Shown here: positions 15,989 to 25,250 of the stretch, in pieces
Layout of the letters: each line of letters opens with the position of its first letter
Position numbering within the stretch: the first letter of the stretch is position 1
From: Terribacillus aidingensis
GTDB lineage: Bacteria; Bacillota; Bacilli; Bacillales; Amphibacillaceae
DNA length: 64,000 nt
Assembly (NCBI RefSeq): GCF_900215625.1
Contig: NZ_OBEK01000001.1
Location: forward strand, 806,001 to 870,000
Direction of reading: 5' to 3'
Notes under the pieces: generated by a model
What the model was told of the DNA's origin: nothing
The model's database searches: none
Seen by the model: the letters and a program-made list of their open reading frames with translations, nothing else
Translations under genes and position numbers: made by a program

Positions 15989-18900
15989 TTATTCATCTCT
16001 TTTTGCTGCTTTTTTTGCCTGTTTTCTTTCCTTGCGGCGCTGTCTTTCTGCTTTATGATGCTCTTGCAGGCTGAAGCGGGTTGTCATTTCGTACACGATT
16101 GGCACGATAACAAGTGTCAGCAAGGTAGAACTGATGAGACCGCCGATAACAGTGATACCTAATCCTTTGGAAATAAGGAGCGATCCGCCGCCTTCAAATC
16201 CGAAGGCAAGTGGTGCAAGGGCACCGATTGTTGCGATGGCTGTCATCAGGATAGGGCGAAGGCGCGTAACGCCGGCTTCGAGAATGGCTTCCCGAGTTGA
16301 GAGGCCTTCTTTTTCCTTATGAATAATCCGGTCAACGAGCACGATAGCGTTTGTAACAACGATACCAATCAGCATCAATACACCAATTAGGGAAGAAACA
16401 CTAATCGTTTCGCCGCCGATGAATAATCCTACTAGTGCACCAATAACCGTAAACGGCAGGGAGAATAGGATAGCAAATGGTGCAAGTGCTCCGCCGAAGG
16501 TCAGCACAAGAACAAAGTACACAATCGCAATGGCTGCCAGAATAGCAAGGCCAAGCTGTTTGAACGATTCGGCAATTTGCTCAGATGTTCCGCCTTGGTC
16601 GATGCTGACACCATCTGGCAGTTCCAGTTCATCTATGTCTGCTTGCAGCGCCGCGGTAGCGGATGCAACATCGCTGCTCTTAATATCGGCAGACACAGTC
16701 CCATAAAGTTTTCCATCACGGCGCTGTAATGTATTTGGAGACTGGCCGTCTTCAATTTCTGCAATCTCGTTCAAAGCAACTTCAGTTCCTAGGGAAGTCT
16801 GGATAGTTGTGTTCTCCAGGTCTTCTCTATTTTCAAATGATTCGTTTGCTACTTGGACGTAAACATCTAATGATTTGCCATCTTCATTTTGAATGGTTGC
16901 AAGTGATGGCTGACTGCCAATATTGGTGAGCTGGCCGGTAACTTGCGCTGCTGTCAGGCCAAGCGCTGCCAGTTCTTCCTGATTGGCTACAATTGTATAT
17001 TTATCATATTGCTCGGAAGCGTCAGAGTCGATATTCGTTAGGTCGTCATTGTTCTCCATAACGTCCATGATCTGCTGTGATGCAGTTTGGATTTCTTCGA
17101 CACTGTCACCATACACGTAGTACTGCGCACTGCTGCCGCCAGTACCAGTCATGTCGATTGAACCCCATTCGCCTTGATCTGTCATTCCTTGCAGTTCTTC
17201 AACTACTGCTTCTGTCTCTGTTTGGATATCCTCGAAGTCTTCTTCATATCCCAAGTAGAAGAGCGCAGAATCACCGGCTGAAAATGCCATTGGATTCCCG
17301 CCGCTGCTGATTGTGTATTGAAGTGTTTCTACTCCTTCGCGATCAAGCAGCATTTCTTCAGCTTCCGCCGTAATTGCCTGAATGTCCTCACGTGTTTGAC
17401 CAGGTTCTGGAGAATACGATGCTACGACCATCTTCTCACCAGAACTCGGAAGGAAGCTGACACCAACAACGAAGACTAAGAACAAGCTGCCGACTAGTAA
17501 AACAACCGCAATGGCAGATGTAATAATTTTATGTGTTAACGTCCAGTTCAGGACTCGCTTGTAGAAGTTCGCCAGTTTACTAGGTTTTTCTTCTTTGTGT
17601 TGATACGTTTCCGCTTCTTCAGCTGTAATGCCGCGATTTAATCGTTTGCGGAACAGTGTATGAGCGACCATTGGTACAACGGTGATGGCAACAAGTAAGG
17701 ATGCCAATAGCGAGAATACAACTGCCAATGCAAACGGCAGGAACAATTCTCCGATTTGTCCTTCTACCAATCCAAGCGGCAGGAATACGGCTACCGTAAC
17801 AACAGTAGAGGAAAGAATCGGGATGAACATCTCGCGTGTCGCATCAATAATTAATTCCTTTCCGCGCAGTTTTTCATCTGCTAAGGACATACGTCGGTAT
17901 ATATTCTCCACTACAACAATGGAGTCATCAATTACCCGTCCAATCGCTACCGTAATGGCACCTAATGTCATAATGTTCAAGCTGATATCCATTGCAAATA
18001 GGAAGATTAATCCGATTAAAATCGATAAAGGAATCGAGATGACGGAAATAATCGTAGAACGGATATTGCGCAAGAACAAAAGAATGATGATGACGGCAAA
18101 GATAGCACCAAAGAGGGCTTTGTTAACCATTGTGTGGACAGAGTCCTCAATCGGTTCTCCTTGGTCCGTAGTTGATACGATACTCAACCCGTCATGATCT
18201 TCTTCAAATTGCTTGATCTCATCTTTTACAGCATTTACAACTTCTACGGTGTTGGCATTTGGATCTTTTGTAATATCGATCCCGATAGAATCCTCACCGT
18301 TAGTACGGGAAATGGATTCCACTTCGCCGACTACTTCCACTTCTGCAATGTCTTGCAGCTGAACAGTTGGAAGTTCAGTTGGTGCCTGTGCAGCTTGAGC
18401 CGCTGCCGCTGCTTGCCCCGCTGCAGCTTGGCCGGCTGCTGCTTGCTGAGCACTTGCCGCGCCTGTTAACGGGATTTCTAGATTGCGCAAGTCGTCAAGA
18501 TTAATAATGTTGCCATCAACAGCGACGTTCTTTTCACTGTCTCCGAATTGGTAAAGTCCAAGCGGATAAGAGTCGCTGCTGTTTTGAATGATTTGACCGA
18601 CTGTATCCTGGGTCAGGCCGTTTTCAGTTAAGGCATCTTCATCATAGGTAATCTGTACTTCCTGCACCTGCTGTCCGGAAATACCTACAGATCCGACGCC
18701 TTCAATACCTTCTAGTGCAGGCTGTAAGTCATCTTCCACTGTTTGTGTCAATTCTTCAATGCTTTGATTGCTGTTCGAAGCACTTAATGTAATAACTGGG
18801 AAAGCGTCAAAGCTCATTTGGGATGCTGCTGGTTCTTCTGCATCATCTGGAAGCTGCACTTTTTCCAGTGCGTCCTTGAGTTCTGTTTCTGCTTCATCCA

Positions 18901-19204
18901 AATCTTTCGAGTACGCGTACTCTAATTGAATGCTGGAGGCGTTTTGCATAGATGTTGAGCTTAGGTTCTGTACACCATCCAAACTTTGTACCGCCTGTTC
19001 AAGCGGCTCTGTTACATTTTCCAATACCTCTTCTGGCGGTGCGCCGGGATATGTAGTGGTTACAGAAAGTACTGGAACACTGATATCAGGAAGTGTTTCC
19101 AATTTCATATTCGTGCCGGCGTAGATACCCGTCACGACAACCATAATGGTCAGCAACCATACGGCAACTTTGTTTTTTAACGAAAAGTTGATAAACTTTC
19201 TCAC
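15989..19204 (-). CDS. swrC: RND efflux pump, SwrC/AcrB type
   Basis: A 1071-residue proton-driven RND transporter with 12 membrane segments in the usual 1+5/1+5 order and two large external loops. The proton-relay aspartates sit in GRVIDDSIVVVENIYRRM near residue 420. An Ala/Gln-rich stretch (about 248-275) interrupts the first external domain, in the same position as low-complexity inserts of other Gram-positive SwrC proteins. In B. subtilis SwrC (YerP) gives self-resistance to surfactin and is needed for swarming. No membrane-fusion protein or outer channel is encoded nearby, as expected for a Gram-positive cell. A divergent TetR gene and twin operators suggest inducible control. Confidence 0.87.
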   Translation of the reverse strand: MRKFINFSLKNKVAVWLLTIMVVVTGIYAGTNMKLETLPDISVPVLSVTTTYPGAPPEEVLENVTEPLEQAVQSLDGVQNLSSTSMQNASSIQLEYAYSKDLDEAETELKDALEKVQLPDDAEEPAASQMSFDAFPVITLSASNSNQSIEELTQTVEDDLQPALEGIEGVGSVGISGQQVQEVQITYDEDALTENGLTQDTVGQIIQNSSDSYPLGLYQFGDSEKNVAVDGNIINLDDLRNLEIPLTGAASAQQAAAGQAAAGQAAAAAQAAQAPTELPTVQLQDIAEVEVVGEVESISRTNGEDSIGIDITKDPNANTVEVVNAVKDEIKQFEEDHDGLSIVSTTDQGEPIEDSVHTMVNKALFGAIFAVIIILLFLRNIRSTIISVISIPLSILIGLIFLFAMDISLNIMTLGAITVAIGRVIDDSIVVVENIYRRMSLADEKLRGKELIIDATREMFIPILSSTVVTVAVFLPLGLVEGQIGELFLPFALAVVFSLLASLLVAITVVPMVAHTLFRKRLNRGITAEEAETYQHKEEKPSKLANFYKRVLNWTLTHKIITSAIAVVLLVGSLFLVFVVGVSFLPSSGEKMVVASYSPEPGQTREDIQAITAEAEEMLLDREGVETLQYTISSGGNPMAFSAGDSALFYLGYEEDFEDIQTETEAVVEELQGMTDQGEWGSIDMTGTGGSSAQYYVYGDSVEEIQTASQQIMDVMENNDDLTNIDSDASEQYDKYTIVANQEELAALGLTAAQVTGQLTNIGSQPSLATIQNEDGKSLDVYVQVANESFENREDLENTTIQTSLGTEVALNEIAEIEDGQSPNTLQRRDGKLYGTVSADIKSSDVASATAALQADIDELELPDGVSIDQGGTSEQIAESFKQLGLAILAAIAIVYFVLVLTFGGALAPFAILFSLPFTVIGALVGLFIGGETISVSSLIGVLMLIGIVVTNAIVLVDRIIHKEKEGLSTREAILEAGVTRLRPILMTAIATIGALAPLAFGFEGGGSLLISKGLGITVIGGLISSTLLTLVIVPIVYEMTTRFSLQEHHKAERQRRKERKQAKKAAKRDE

Positions 19205-19228
19205 GGTCCAGCTCCTCTATTCCCTATT

Positions 19229-19242
19229 TGACCGACTGGTCA
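19229..19242. promoter_or_regulatory. TetR-type operator, copy 1 (pump side)
   Basis: TGACCGACTGGTCA, a palindrome TGACC-N4-GGTCA, lies 25 bases upstream of the pump start codon. The identical 14-mer recurs at 19375. Confidence 0.7.
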
Positions 19243-19374
19243 TTCTTCCTCTATACTATAGTAGTATCACCTAGTTAATGCAACAATTATAACAGGGTTA
19301 TAGGAAAGATTAATAGCTTATTCCACGTTATTATTGTAGAATTAACGAAATGTTCATGAACTTTTAATACATTA

Positions 19375-19388
19375 TGACCGACTGGTCA
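19375..19388. promoter_or_regulatory. TetR-type operator, copy 2 (regulator side)
   Basis: This is an exact second copy of TGACCGACTGGTCA, 19 bases before the ATG at 19407 of the regulator gene. It points to autorepression plus repression of the divergent pump. Confidence 0.7.
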
Positions 19389-19406
19389 GTCGAAAGGGAC
19401 GGCAAT

Positions 19407-20288
19407 ATGCAGGAGAAAAAAATAATCATCATCGAGCGTGCAACCGAGATTATTGCCAAAAAAGGTTATCATGCTGCCAGCATTCAAGAAATTGCGGAGG
19501 CAAGCAAACTTTCCAAAGGCGCTTTTTATTCTTATTTTAAATCGAAGGATGAATTGCTGGCAGAGATTGTTCGGTATCATTTTCGTTTAATTTCCGAGGA
19601 AATTGAAAAAGTTGATCAGCAGGAAATGCACAGCAGCCGCGATAAAGCGAAACTGAAGCTTTCGACGATTATGCGGGAAATGGTCAAGCGAGGAAATTTT
19701 ATTATCATGCAGCGGCATGAAATCGACTCAGATATAGGAAAAGAAATGGAACTGTTTTTCCTTGAAGTGAGAGAAACAGGCAGAAGAAAGACTGAATCTG
19801 ATTTATTGGATGTTTACGGAGAGAGAAGTAAGCCGTATTTAAAGGATTTGCGTATCCTTCTGGAAGGCATGTTATATCAGTTTATTGGCGATATGCTGCT
19901 TTACGGGCTGCTGCTTGATTTGGATCGGACGGCAGCTTACATTATGGAGCGGATGGATGATATGGTGGCTGGTTTGCTGAGACGGAAGACAGAACCGTTA
20001 GTGACGGAAGACACACCTGTTGCATCCTCTGTTTTTGAGAAAGAGTTAAGAGATAAAGAAGTCATGCAAGTGCTGCACCGGATGCAAGCTGTCATTTTGA
20101 AGCTCGATTCAACTCACAGTGAAATGGAAGAACTGCAAGGCGTAGTGGAGCTCATTCAAGAAGAGATGCGAGGAAAGGAACCTAAGAAGCTGCTTATTCA
20201 AGGGTTGCTCGCCAACTTTAAAGGAATTAGTGAATTAGAAAGCCTGCGTACAGAATTAGCGCAATTATTGGATATAAAAGTATTGTAG
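19407..20288 (+). CDS. TetR-family repressor of the RND pump
   Basis: A 293-residue regulator with a canonical TetR DNA-binding domain at the N-terminus (ASIQEIAEASKLSKGAFYSYF followed by KSKDELLAEI, within the first 60 residues). A long helical ligand/dimer domain follows, with a coiled-coil-like C-terminal extension (about 220-293). The ATG at 19407 is preferred over an in-frame ATG at 19374 because the earlier start would put operator DNA inside the gene and because GAAAGGGA precedes 19407. It is divergent from the pump, as yerO is from swrC in B. subtilis. The ligand is probably a pump substrate such as a lipopeptide or detergent. Confidence 0.83.
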   Translation: MQEKKIIIIERATEIIAKKGYHAASIQEIAEASKLSKGAFYSYFKSKDELLAEIVRYHFRLISEEIEKVDQQEMHSSRDKAKLKLSTIMREMVKRGNFIIMQRHEIDSDIGKEMELFFLEVRETGRRKTESDLLDVYGERSKPYLKDLRILLEGMLYQFIGDMLLYGLLLDLDRTAAYIMERMDDMVAGLLRRKTEPLVTEDTPVASSVFEKELRDKEVMQVLHRMQAVILKLDSTHSEMEELQGVVELIQEEMRGKEPKKLLIQGLLANFKGISELESLRTELAQLLDIKVL

Positions 20289-20291
20289 GAG

Positions 20292-20326
20292 AACACCGGC
20301 TGCGTAACTGCATGCTGGTGTTTTTG
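20292..20326 (+). terminator. Terminator of the tetR gene
   Basis: AACACCGGC (20292-20300) pairs with GCTGGTGTT (20314-20322, one G-T pair), then a T run. Confidence 0.8.
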
Positions 20327-20373
20327 TATTTAAATATGTTTCCGTTGCGAAACGGCAAAAGACTAGCAGGAAA

Positions 20374-20387
20374 TGTAACCGCTTTCA
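20374..20387 (+). promoter_or_regulatory. cre box (CcpA) of the PTS operon
   Basis: TGTAACCGCTTTCA matches the cre consensus at all 14 positions. It lies just before a -10-like TATAGT (20391-20396). No good -35 is visible, as expected for an activator-dependent promoter. The inverted repeat CCGTT-gcga-AACGG at 20342-20355 is a possible site for the LicR-type activator. Confidence 0.75.
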
Positions 20388-20426
20388 TAGTATAGTAAAA
20401 GCAAGAACAAAAAGGGGGATAACGAA

Positions 20427-20738
20427 ATGAATATTTTACTTGTTTGCGCCGCTGGCATGTCTACTAGTCTGCTTGTCTCCAAAATGCAGAAAGCTGCAGA
20501 AGCTGAAGCAAAGGGTTATCACATTCAAGCTGTATCCGCTGATCAGGCGAAAAAACATATTGAACATGCAGATGTGCTGCTGCTTGGACCGCAAATTCGC
20601 TATATGCTGCCTCAAATGAAAAAGGTAGGCGCAGAGCGTGGGATTCCAGTAGAAGTAATCAATAGTGTGGATTATGGAACTGGTAATGGGAAAAATGTGC
20701 TGCATCATGCTGAATCGCTTGTTGCGAAGAAGGGGTGA
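20427..20738 (+). CDS. licB: PTS IIB component, lactose/cellobiose family
   Basis: A 103-residue cytoplasmic phosphocarrier. The phosphorylated cysteine is C7 in [16 protein letters not shown], and the [11 protein letters not shown] motif near 51-61 is typical of cellobiose/lichenan IIB proteins. It passes phosphate from IIA to the sugar bound by IIC, encoded by the next gene. It is the first gene of IIB-IIC-IIA-regulator; the symbol is by family resemblance. Confidence 0.85.
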   Translation: MNILLVCAAGMSTSLLVSKMQKAAEAEAKGYHIQAVSADQAKKHIEHADVLLLGPQIRYMLPQMKKVGAERGIPVEVINSVDYGTGNGKNVLHHAESLVAKKG

Positions 20739-20743
20739 AGAGC

Positions 20744-22078
20744 ATGAGCAAATTCAATGACTTTCTTGAAATGAAAGTAATGCCGTTTGCCGGCCGACTG
20801 GCTGCGCAGCGGCATCTGGTTGCACTGCGGGATGGTATTATCCTCACGATGCCATTGATTATCGTCGGATCATTATTTCTTATTCTCGGAAACCTTCCGA
20901 TACCGGGGTATGCCGATTTTATGGCGAATATTTTCGGGGAATCGTGGAACACGAAGCTGCAGTATCCGGTAAATGTCACCTTTGATGTGATGGCGATTTT
21001 TGCTTGTTTTGGTATCGCGTACAGACTGGCGCAAGCTTATGAATCAGATGGCGTGGATCCTTTATCTTCAGGTGCCATTGCTTTGGCGGCCTTCTTGCTG
21101 GCAACGCCATTCAGCCCATTTGAAGTAGAGGGTGCTGCAGCCAACTTCGTGCCAGTATCCTTGCTCGGAAGCGGCGGTTTGTTTGTCGGAATGCTTGTAG
21201 CCATGCTTGCTACCGAAGTATATCGTTTCATTGTGAAACGAAATATCGTTATCCGCATGCCAGACGGTGTGCCGCCAGCGGTATCTCGGTCATTCATAGC
21301 ACTTATTCCTGGATTTGCAGTTATCATCCTTGTTTGGCTTATTCGATTGCTAATTGAAGCGACATCATTTGGCGATATCCATAATTTAATCTCAACTGTA
21401 ATTGGATCACCGCTTACGTTAGTTGGTTCTTCCTTTATCGGGAGTTTTGTTGCAGAGTTGATGATTGTGCTGCTTTGGGTCTGCGGTCTTCACGGAGCGA
21501 ATATCGTAGGTGGTATAATGTCGCCAATTTGGCTGAAAGCAACTGCTGAAAACGCAGCCGCTTTTGCAGCAGGTCAAGAGCTGCCGCATATATTCACTGC
21601 TCAGTTCTTTGAAGTATTCATTCATGTTGGTGGTTCAGGTTCAACAATTGGATTAGTGTTAATTATGATTTGGCGAGCGAAGCTGAAACAAAATAAACAA
21701 CTTAGTAAACTGGCGACTGGCCCGGCAATTTTCAATATCAATGAACCTATTATTTTCGGATTGCCGATTGTACTGAATCCGCTTATGATTATTCCATTCA
21801 TTACCGTACCGCTCATAATGGTTATCACAACGTATATTGGCATGAGTACCGGACTAGTAGCAAAACCTGCTGGTATCGTTGTTCCGTGGACGATGCCGCC
21901 ACTTATATCGGGATATTTGGCAACAGGAGGAAAGATTTCAGGGGCAGTGCTGCAGCTGGTTAACTTGGTGATTGCAATGGCAGTTTATTATCCTTTCTTC
22001 CGCGTTTTGGAGAGAAATCAAATTAAGGAAGAGGAAGCAAGACAGCGTGAGCTGGCTGCAACGAAAACAGACGAGTAA
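20744..22078 (+). CDS. licC: PTS IIC component, cellobiose/beta-glucoside family
   Basis: A 444-residue membrane permease (about 10 segments) that carries a beta-linked disaccharide or oligosaccharide and phosphorylates it with the IIB partner. Conserved IIC motifs include PLIIVGSLFLILGNLP (about 38-53), WVCGLHGANIVGG (about 244-256) and FNINEPIIFGLPIVLNP (about 330-346). ATG at 20744 is preferred because AAGGGGTGA lies at the right distance; a GTG at 20735 overlaps the IIB stop and is possible. The exact sugar cannot be told from sequence. Confidence 0.85.
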   Translation: MSKFNDFLEMKVMPFAGRLAAQRHLVALRDGIILTMPLIIVGSLFLILGNLPIPGYADFMANIFGESWNTKLQYPVNVTFDVMAIFACFGIAYRLAQAYESDGVDPLSSGAIALAAFLLATPFSPFEVEGAAANFVPVSLLGSGGLFVGMLVAMLATEVYRFIVKRNIVIRMPDGVPPAVSRSFIALIPGFAVIILVWLIRLLIEATSFGDIHNLISTVIGSPLTLVGSSFIGSFVAELMIVLLWVCGLHGANIVGGIMSPIWLKATAENAAAFAAGQELPHIFTAQFFEVFIHVGGSGSTIGLVLIMIWRAKLKQNKQLSKLATGPAIFNINEPIIFGLPIVLNPLMIIPFITVPLIMVITTYIGMSTGLVAKPAGIVVPWTMPPLISGYLATGGKISGAVLQLVNLVIAMAVYYPFFRVLERNQIKEEEARQRELAATKTDE

Positions 22079-22109
22079 GAAACCCATTTAGCAGCCAAAG
22101 GAGGCAGCG

Positions 22110-22442
22110 ATGAATATAGAAGAGAAAGCATTTCAGTTAATTTTACATGGCGGTGATGGCCGCAGTTATGCAATGGAAGCAATGACGCTGGCAAGACAGC
22201 AGAAGTTTGAAGAAGCGAAGCAAAAAATCCAGCTAAGCAAAGAAGCAATCAACGAGGCGCATCATATTCAAACAGAGCTTATTACAGCAGAAGCAGGAGG
22301 TCAGCAATCGGAGGTAAGTCTACTGATGGTGCATGCGCAGGATCATCTGATGAATGCCATGACGGTCAGAGAGATGGCAGAAGAAATCATTTATTTGCAT
22401 GAAGTATTAGCAAAACAAACGTCGACGCGAGGTTCGGTCTAA
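22110..22442 (+). CDS. licA: PTS IIA component, lactose/cellobiose family
   Basis: A 110-residue helical phosphocarrier of the IIA-Lac family. The active histidine is H75 in the diagnostic MVHAQDHLMNAMT motif. It accepts phosphate from HPr and passes it to IIB. An AAAGGAGG site precedes the ATG. The hydrolase (phospho-beta-glucosidase, licH/bglH) that usually closes such operons is absent here and must be elsewhere. Confidence 0.87.
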   Translation: MNIEEKAFQLILHGGDGRSYAMEAMTLARQQKFEEAKQKIQLSKEAINEAHHIQTELITAEAGGQQSEVSLLMVHAQDHLMNAMTVREMAEEIIYLHEVLAKQTSTRGSV

Positions 22443-22455
22443 AGGCAGTTGTAAG

Positions 22456-22479
22456 GGCGGTCAACAGATCGCCTTTTTT
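22456..22479 (+). terminator. Weak terminator between IIA and the regulator gene
   Basis: GGCGGTC (22456-22462) pairs with GATCGCC (22467-22473) through one G-T pair, then TTTTTT. It probably lowers regulator expression relative to the PTS genes. Confidence 0.7.
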
Positions 22480-22509
22480 GCATAGCATGTGGATAGGAGG
22501 TGTGGCTTT

Positions 22510-24417
22510 ATGCTGCAGCCAAGGCTCTTAGATGTATTAACTTTCCTGGCTTCTGAATCAAGCATAAAAACAGCGGAAGAACTGGCAAAAAAACTAGCAG
22601 TCTCGGAACGGACAATTCGCTCCGATATAAAGGTGCTGCAGCAGGAACTTGCCGAGGAACTTGCTGTCATAGCTTCGATTAGAGGACAAGGTTATCGGCT
22701 GATTGTTGCGAATGAAAAGTTATTTCAACAGTATTTGCAGATAGAAATTCAGGAAAGGCAGAAGCGTCTGTATACAAGAGTGGAAACACCAGCTGAAAGA
22801 GTAAATCATCTGCTGCAGCTCCTCCTCTTGTCTGACAGCTATCAGAAGATGGAAGACTTGGCACAAGCAGTTTTTGTCAGTTTTCCGACGGTGCAAAATG
22901 ATCTCAAACAAGTGAGAGAGCTGCTGCAGAAGGCGGGGCTGGATTTAGAGAAAAGGCCAAAATACGGTATTCGAATTAAAGGAACAGAGACGGAGAAGCG
23001 GTATTTTTTATCCGCATTCTTCTCAAATCAGTCTGGCTGGCAGAAGGGTTACAATTTGCCCGATGCGATTATATCAGAAAGTGACATTCAAGCTGTCCAT
23101 CACATCGTGCACCGTTTTGTGACCGATAAGCAACTAGCGTTGTCTGATGTGGCGGTACAAAATTTGGTGACCCATATTGCGATTGCCTGCAGGAGAATAC
23201 GAGATAAACAATATGTAGAACTGGCCCCCGATGAGATGGGGGATATGATCCAGCAGCCAGCGTTTCGGGAAGCGGCCCAACTCACTGCTGCGCTGGAAGC
23301 GGAGCTGCATCTGTTTTTTCCGCAAGTAGAAGTGGCGTATATGACGATTCACTTAATGGGTACAAAATACGGCGCACAAGGGAAAATGCAAACGTACATG
23401 GGTATGTCGGATTTAGCAGCAGCAATTGTAGCCAGGATACATGAGAAAACGAAGCTGGACCTTCGTCATGATCTGGAATTGCTTCATGGTTTGGCGATCC
23501 ATCTCAAGCCAGCTATTCATCGGCATATGTATGACATGAATGTTCGGAATCCTTTATTGGAAGACATTAAGCAGCATTATCCACTTGCATTTGAAGCGGC
23601 GGTCATCGGTGCATGTGCAGTTGAGGAGGAAATGGAGATTCAGCTGGCGGTGGAGGAAATTGGCTATCTGGCGCTGCACATTGGTGCTGCTTTGGAGAGA
23701 GTGCAGCAAAAAGAGCGGAAGACAAAATGTTTACTTGTTTGTGCATCGGGGCATGGCAGTGCGCAGTTGCTGCGTTATAAATTGCAATCTCTTTTTCCGG
23801 ATAAATTAGACATCGTTGATACGATTGAATACTACCGTTTAATCTCGAATAAGAGCTGGGATGCAGATGTGGTGATCAGCACTGTACCGGTTGAGGCGGA
23901 TGTCTCGCCACTGCCAGTCATCCAAGTGCCTGTCATCTTGGATACGCAAGCAATTACGAAGCTGGAAGCTTTTTTAAAATCCGGACAGGATATACGTTAT
24001 ATTCAGCCGGCTTATGTATGTCTTCAGCAGGAATATACGTGTAAGGAAGAAGTGCTTGCGCATATGGCGGAGATGCTGCGTTTGGATGGGAAGGTAGGAG
24101 AAGACTTTCTTCAAGCGGTGTACGATAGAGAGAAAATGGCGCCGACTAGTTTTGGTAATTTGGTAGCTGTCCCCCATCCGATAGAAGCGCAGGTGGAGGA
24201 AACATTGTGGGTTGTTTGCACCTTAAAAGAGCCAATCGACTGGTCGGGAAAGCCGGTGCGATTTGTCTGTTTGTTATGCATTCAAAAAGATTGCGAAGAA
24301 GATTTTACAAGTATGTATCAGCAGCTCGTCCGAATCATCGAGCATCCTGATCATGTACAGCGTTTGCTGGAGGCAAGCTCATATGAAGCATTTCATCACA
24401 CCCTTGTTTCCATCTAA
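22510..24417 (+). CDS. licR: PRD-containing multidomain activator of the PTS operon (LicR-type)
   Basis: A 635-residue regulator with the LicR/MtlR layout: an N-terminal helix-turn-helix (AEELAKKLAVSERTIRSDIK), a second Mga-type helix-turn-helix (EDLAQAVFVSFPTVQNDLKQ), two PTS regulation domains (about 180-400) with the expected histidines, then a IIB-like domain with C411 in LLVCASGHGSAQLL and a IIA-like domain with a histidine in AVPHP near 556. Phosphorylation by HPr and the PTS proteins switches activity according to sugar supply. ATG at 22510 is chosen because AGGAGGTG lies seven bases upstream; a GTG at 22489 has no site. Confidence 0.87.
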   Translation: MLQPRLLDVLTFLASESSIKTAEELAKKLAVSERTIRSDIKVLQQELAEELAVIASIRGQGYRLIVANEKLFQQYLQIEIQERQKRLYTRVETPAERVNHLLQLLLLSDSYQKMEDLAQAVFVSFPTVQNDLKQVRELLQKAGLDLEKRPKYGIRIKGTETEKRYFLSAFFSNQSGWQKGYNLPDAIISESDIQAVHHIVHRFVTDKQLALSDVAVQNLVTHIAIACRRIRDKQYVELAPDEMGDMIQQPAFREAAQLTAALEAELHLFFPQVEVAYMTIHLMGTKYGAQGKMQTYMGMSDLAAAIVARIHEKTKLDLRHDLELLHGLAIHLKPAIHRHMYDMNVRNPLLEDIKQHYPLAFEAAVIGACAVEEEMEIQLAVEEIGYLALHIGAALERVQQKERKTKCLLVCASGHGSAQLLRYKLQSLFPDKLDIVDTIEYYRLISNKSWDADVVISTVPVEADVSPLPVIQVPVILDTQAITKLEAFLKSGQDIRYIQPAYVCLQQEYTCKEEVLAHMAEMLRLDGKVGEDFLQAVYDREKMAPTSFGNLVAVPHPIEAQVEETLWVVCTLKEPIDWSGKPVRFVCLLCIQKDCEEDFTSMYQQLVRIIEHPDHVQRLLEASSYEAFHHTLVSI

Positions 24418-24448
24418 AAAGACAGCTGCCAGATCGGACAGCTGTCTT
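24414..24448. terminator. Hairpin terminator between convergent genes
   Basis: AGACAGCTG (24420-24428) pairs with CAGCTGTCT (24439-24447). The minus strand ends in TTTTT. The stem overlaps the stop codon of the minus-strand gene. Confidence 0.75.
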
Positions 24449-24713
24449 AGTTAGGAGAAGGCTCTACTTGCCCTTTTTGGCGTGCAAGCTTCATGTTTGC
24501 CCGTTTCGCCATTTTATAAGCGTCATAAATATTGTAAATCCAAAAAATGAAAAAGGTAAACAACCCGACAACAAACCACATCAAGAACAAATTCAGCAGA
24601 TTGACTAAGACAAAGATTGTTCCTTTCAAATGCTGCTGATTATAAAACTGGCCCAGGCCAGTAAATAGAAAGCTCAGCACAGCCGCTATAAGCGGCGTTC
24701 TTTTGAATTCCAT
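24447..24713 (-). CDS. Small membrane protein with TM2-like motif
   Basis: An 88-residue protein with two or three membrane segments. The first is followed by GLGQFYNQQHLKGTIF (about 19-34), the glycine-rich loop typical of TM2-domain and related small membrane proteins. The C-terminus IYNIYDAYKMAKRANMKLAR is basic and faces the cytoplasm by the positive-inside rule. Function is unknown. It is a single gene convergent with the licR-type gene; GAGGTGACC precedes the ATG. Confidence 0.65.
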   Translation of the reverse strand: MEFKRTPLIAAVLSFLFTGLGQFYNQQHLKGTIFVLVNLLNLFLMWFVVGLFTFFIFWIYNIYDAYKMAKRANMKLARQKGQVEPSPN

Positions 24714-24856
24714 TTGGTCACCTCATCTTTTTAATACTGTACCAGTTTTTGCAATTGTATACAAATGAGATTCCTGTGTCTTTTCCGGATTATTTTGAAA
24801 CCCTTTTCATAGATTAGTCGTAAGCGTATTATTGCAGGAAAGGAAGGGGTAAAAAC

Positions 24857-25213
24857 ATGGATGAACAGCTGCAAGTAAGAGAAACGATTCTTAAATTGGA
24901 AAGATTGCTGCTGGCGGATGAAACAAGATTATCTACTGACGCGTTTAGCAATCTATTAACAGATGATTTCTTGGAGCACGGCTCTTCCGGCCGCAGTGTC
25001 ACAAAAGATGACCTCGTAGCAGACGGATTGGATTCTGTTCAGCTGGATATTAAAGATTTTAACGTGCGCGTTTTGTCTGAGGATACCGTGCTAGCAACCT
25101 TCCGGACGTACGACACAGCTTCTGGTAAGGAACAGCTGCGCAGCTCCATTTGGCGTTATCAGCCAGGAGGCTGGCGTATGCTTTTCCATCAAGGAACACC
25201 AGCGGAAACATAA
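24857..25213 (+). CDS. DUF4440/SnoaL-like protein (NTF2 fold)
   Basis: A 118-residue protein with the NTF2-like pattern: an N-terminal helix (VRETILKLERLLL), then a FSNLLTDDFLEHGSSGR turn and beta strands ending in SSIWRYQPGGWRMLFHQGTP, characteristic of DUF4440. Members act as small enzymes, binding proteins or unknown housekeeping factors. No neighbour suggests a substrate. AGGAAGGGG precedes the ATG. Confidence 0.7.
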   Translation: MDEQLQVRETILKLERLLLADETRLSTDAFSNLLTDDFLEHGSSGRSVTKDDLVADGLDSVQLDIKDFNVRVLSEDTVLATFRTYDTASGKEQLRSSIWRYQPGGWRMLFHQGTPAET

Positions 25214-25246
25214 AAGGCGGCTGCGTTTTAGCAGACCGCCTTTTTT
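25212..25246. terminator. Bidirectional terminator
   Basis: AAAAGGCGG (25212-25220) pairs with CCGCCTTTT (25236-25244), with TGC/GCA nested inside. T runs occur on both strands, serving the DUF4440 gene and padC. Confidence 0.85.
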
Positions 25247-25250
25247 AACG

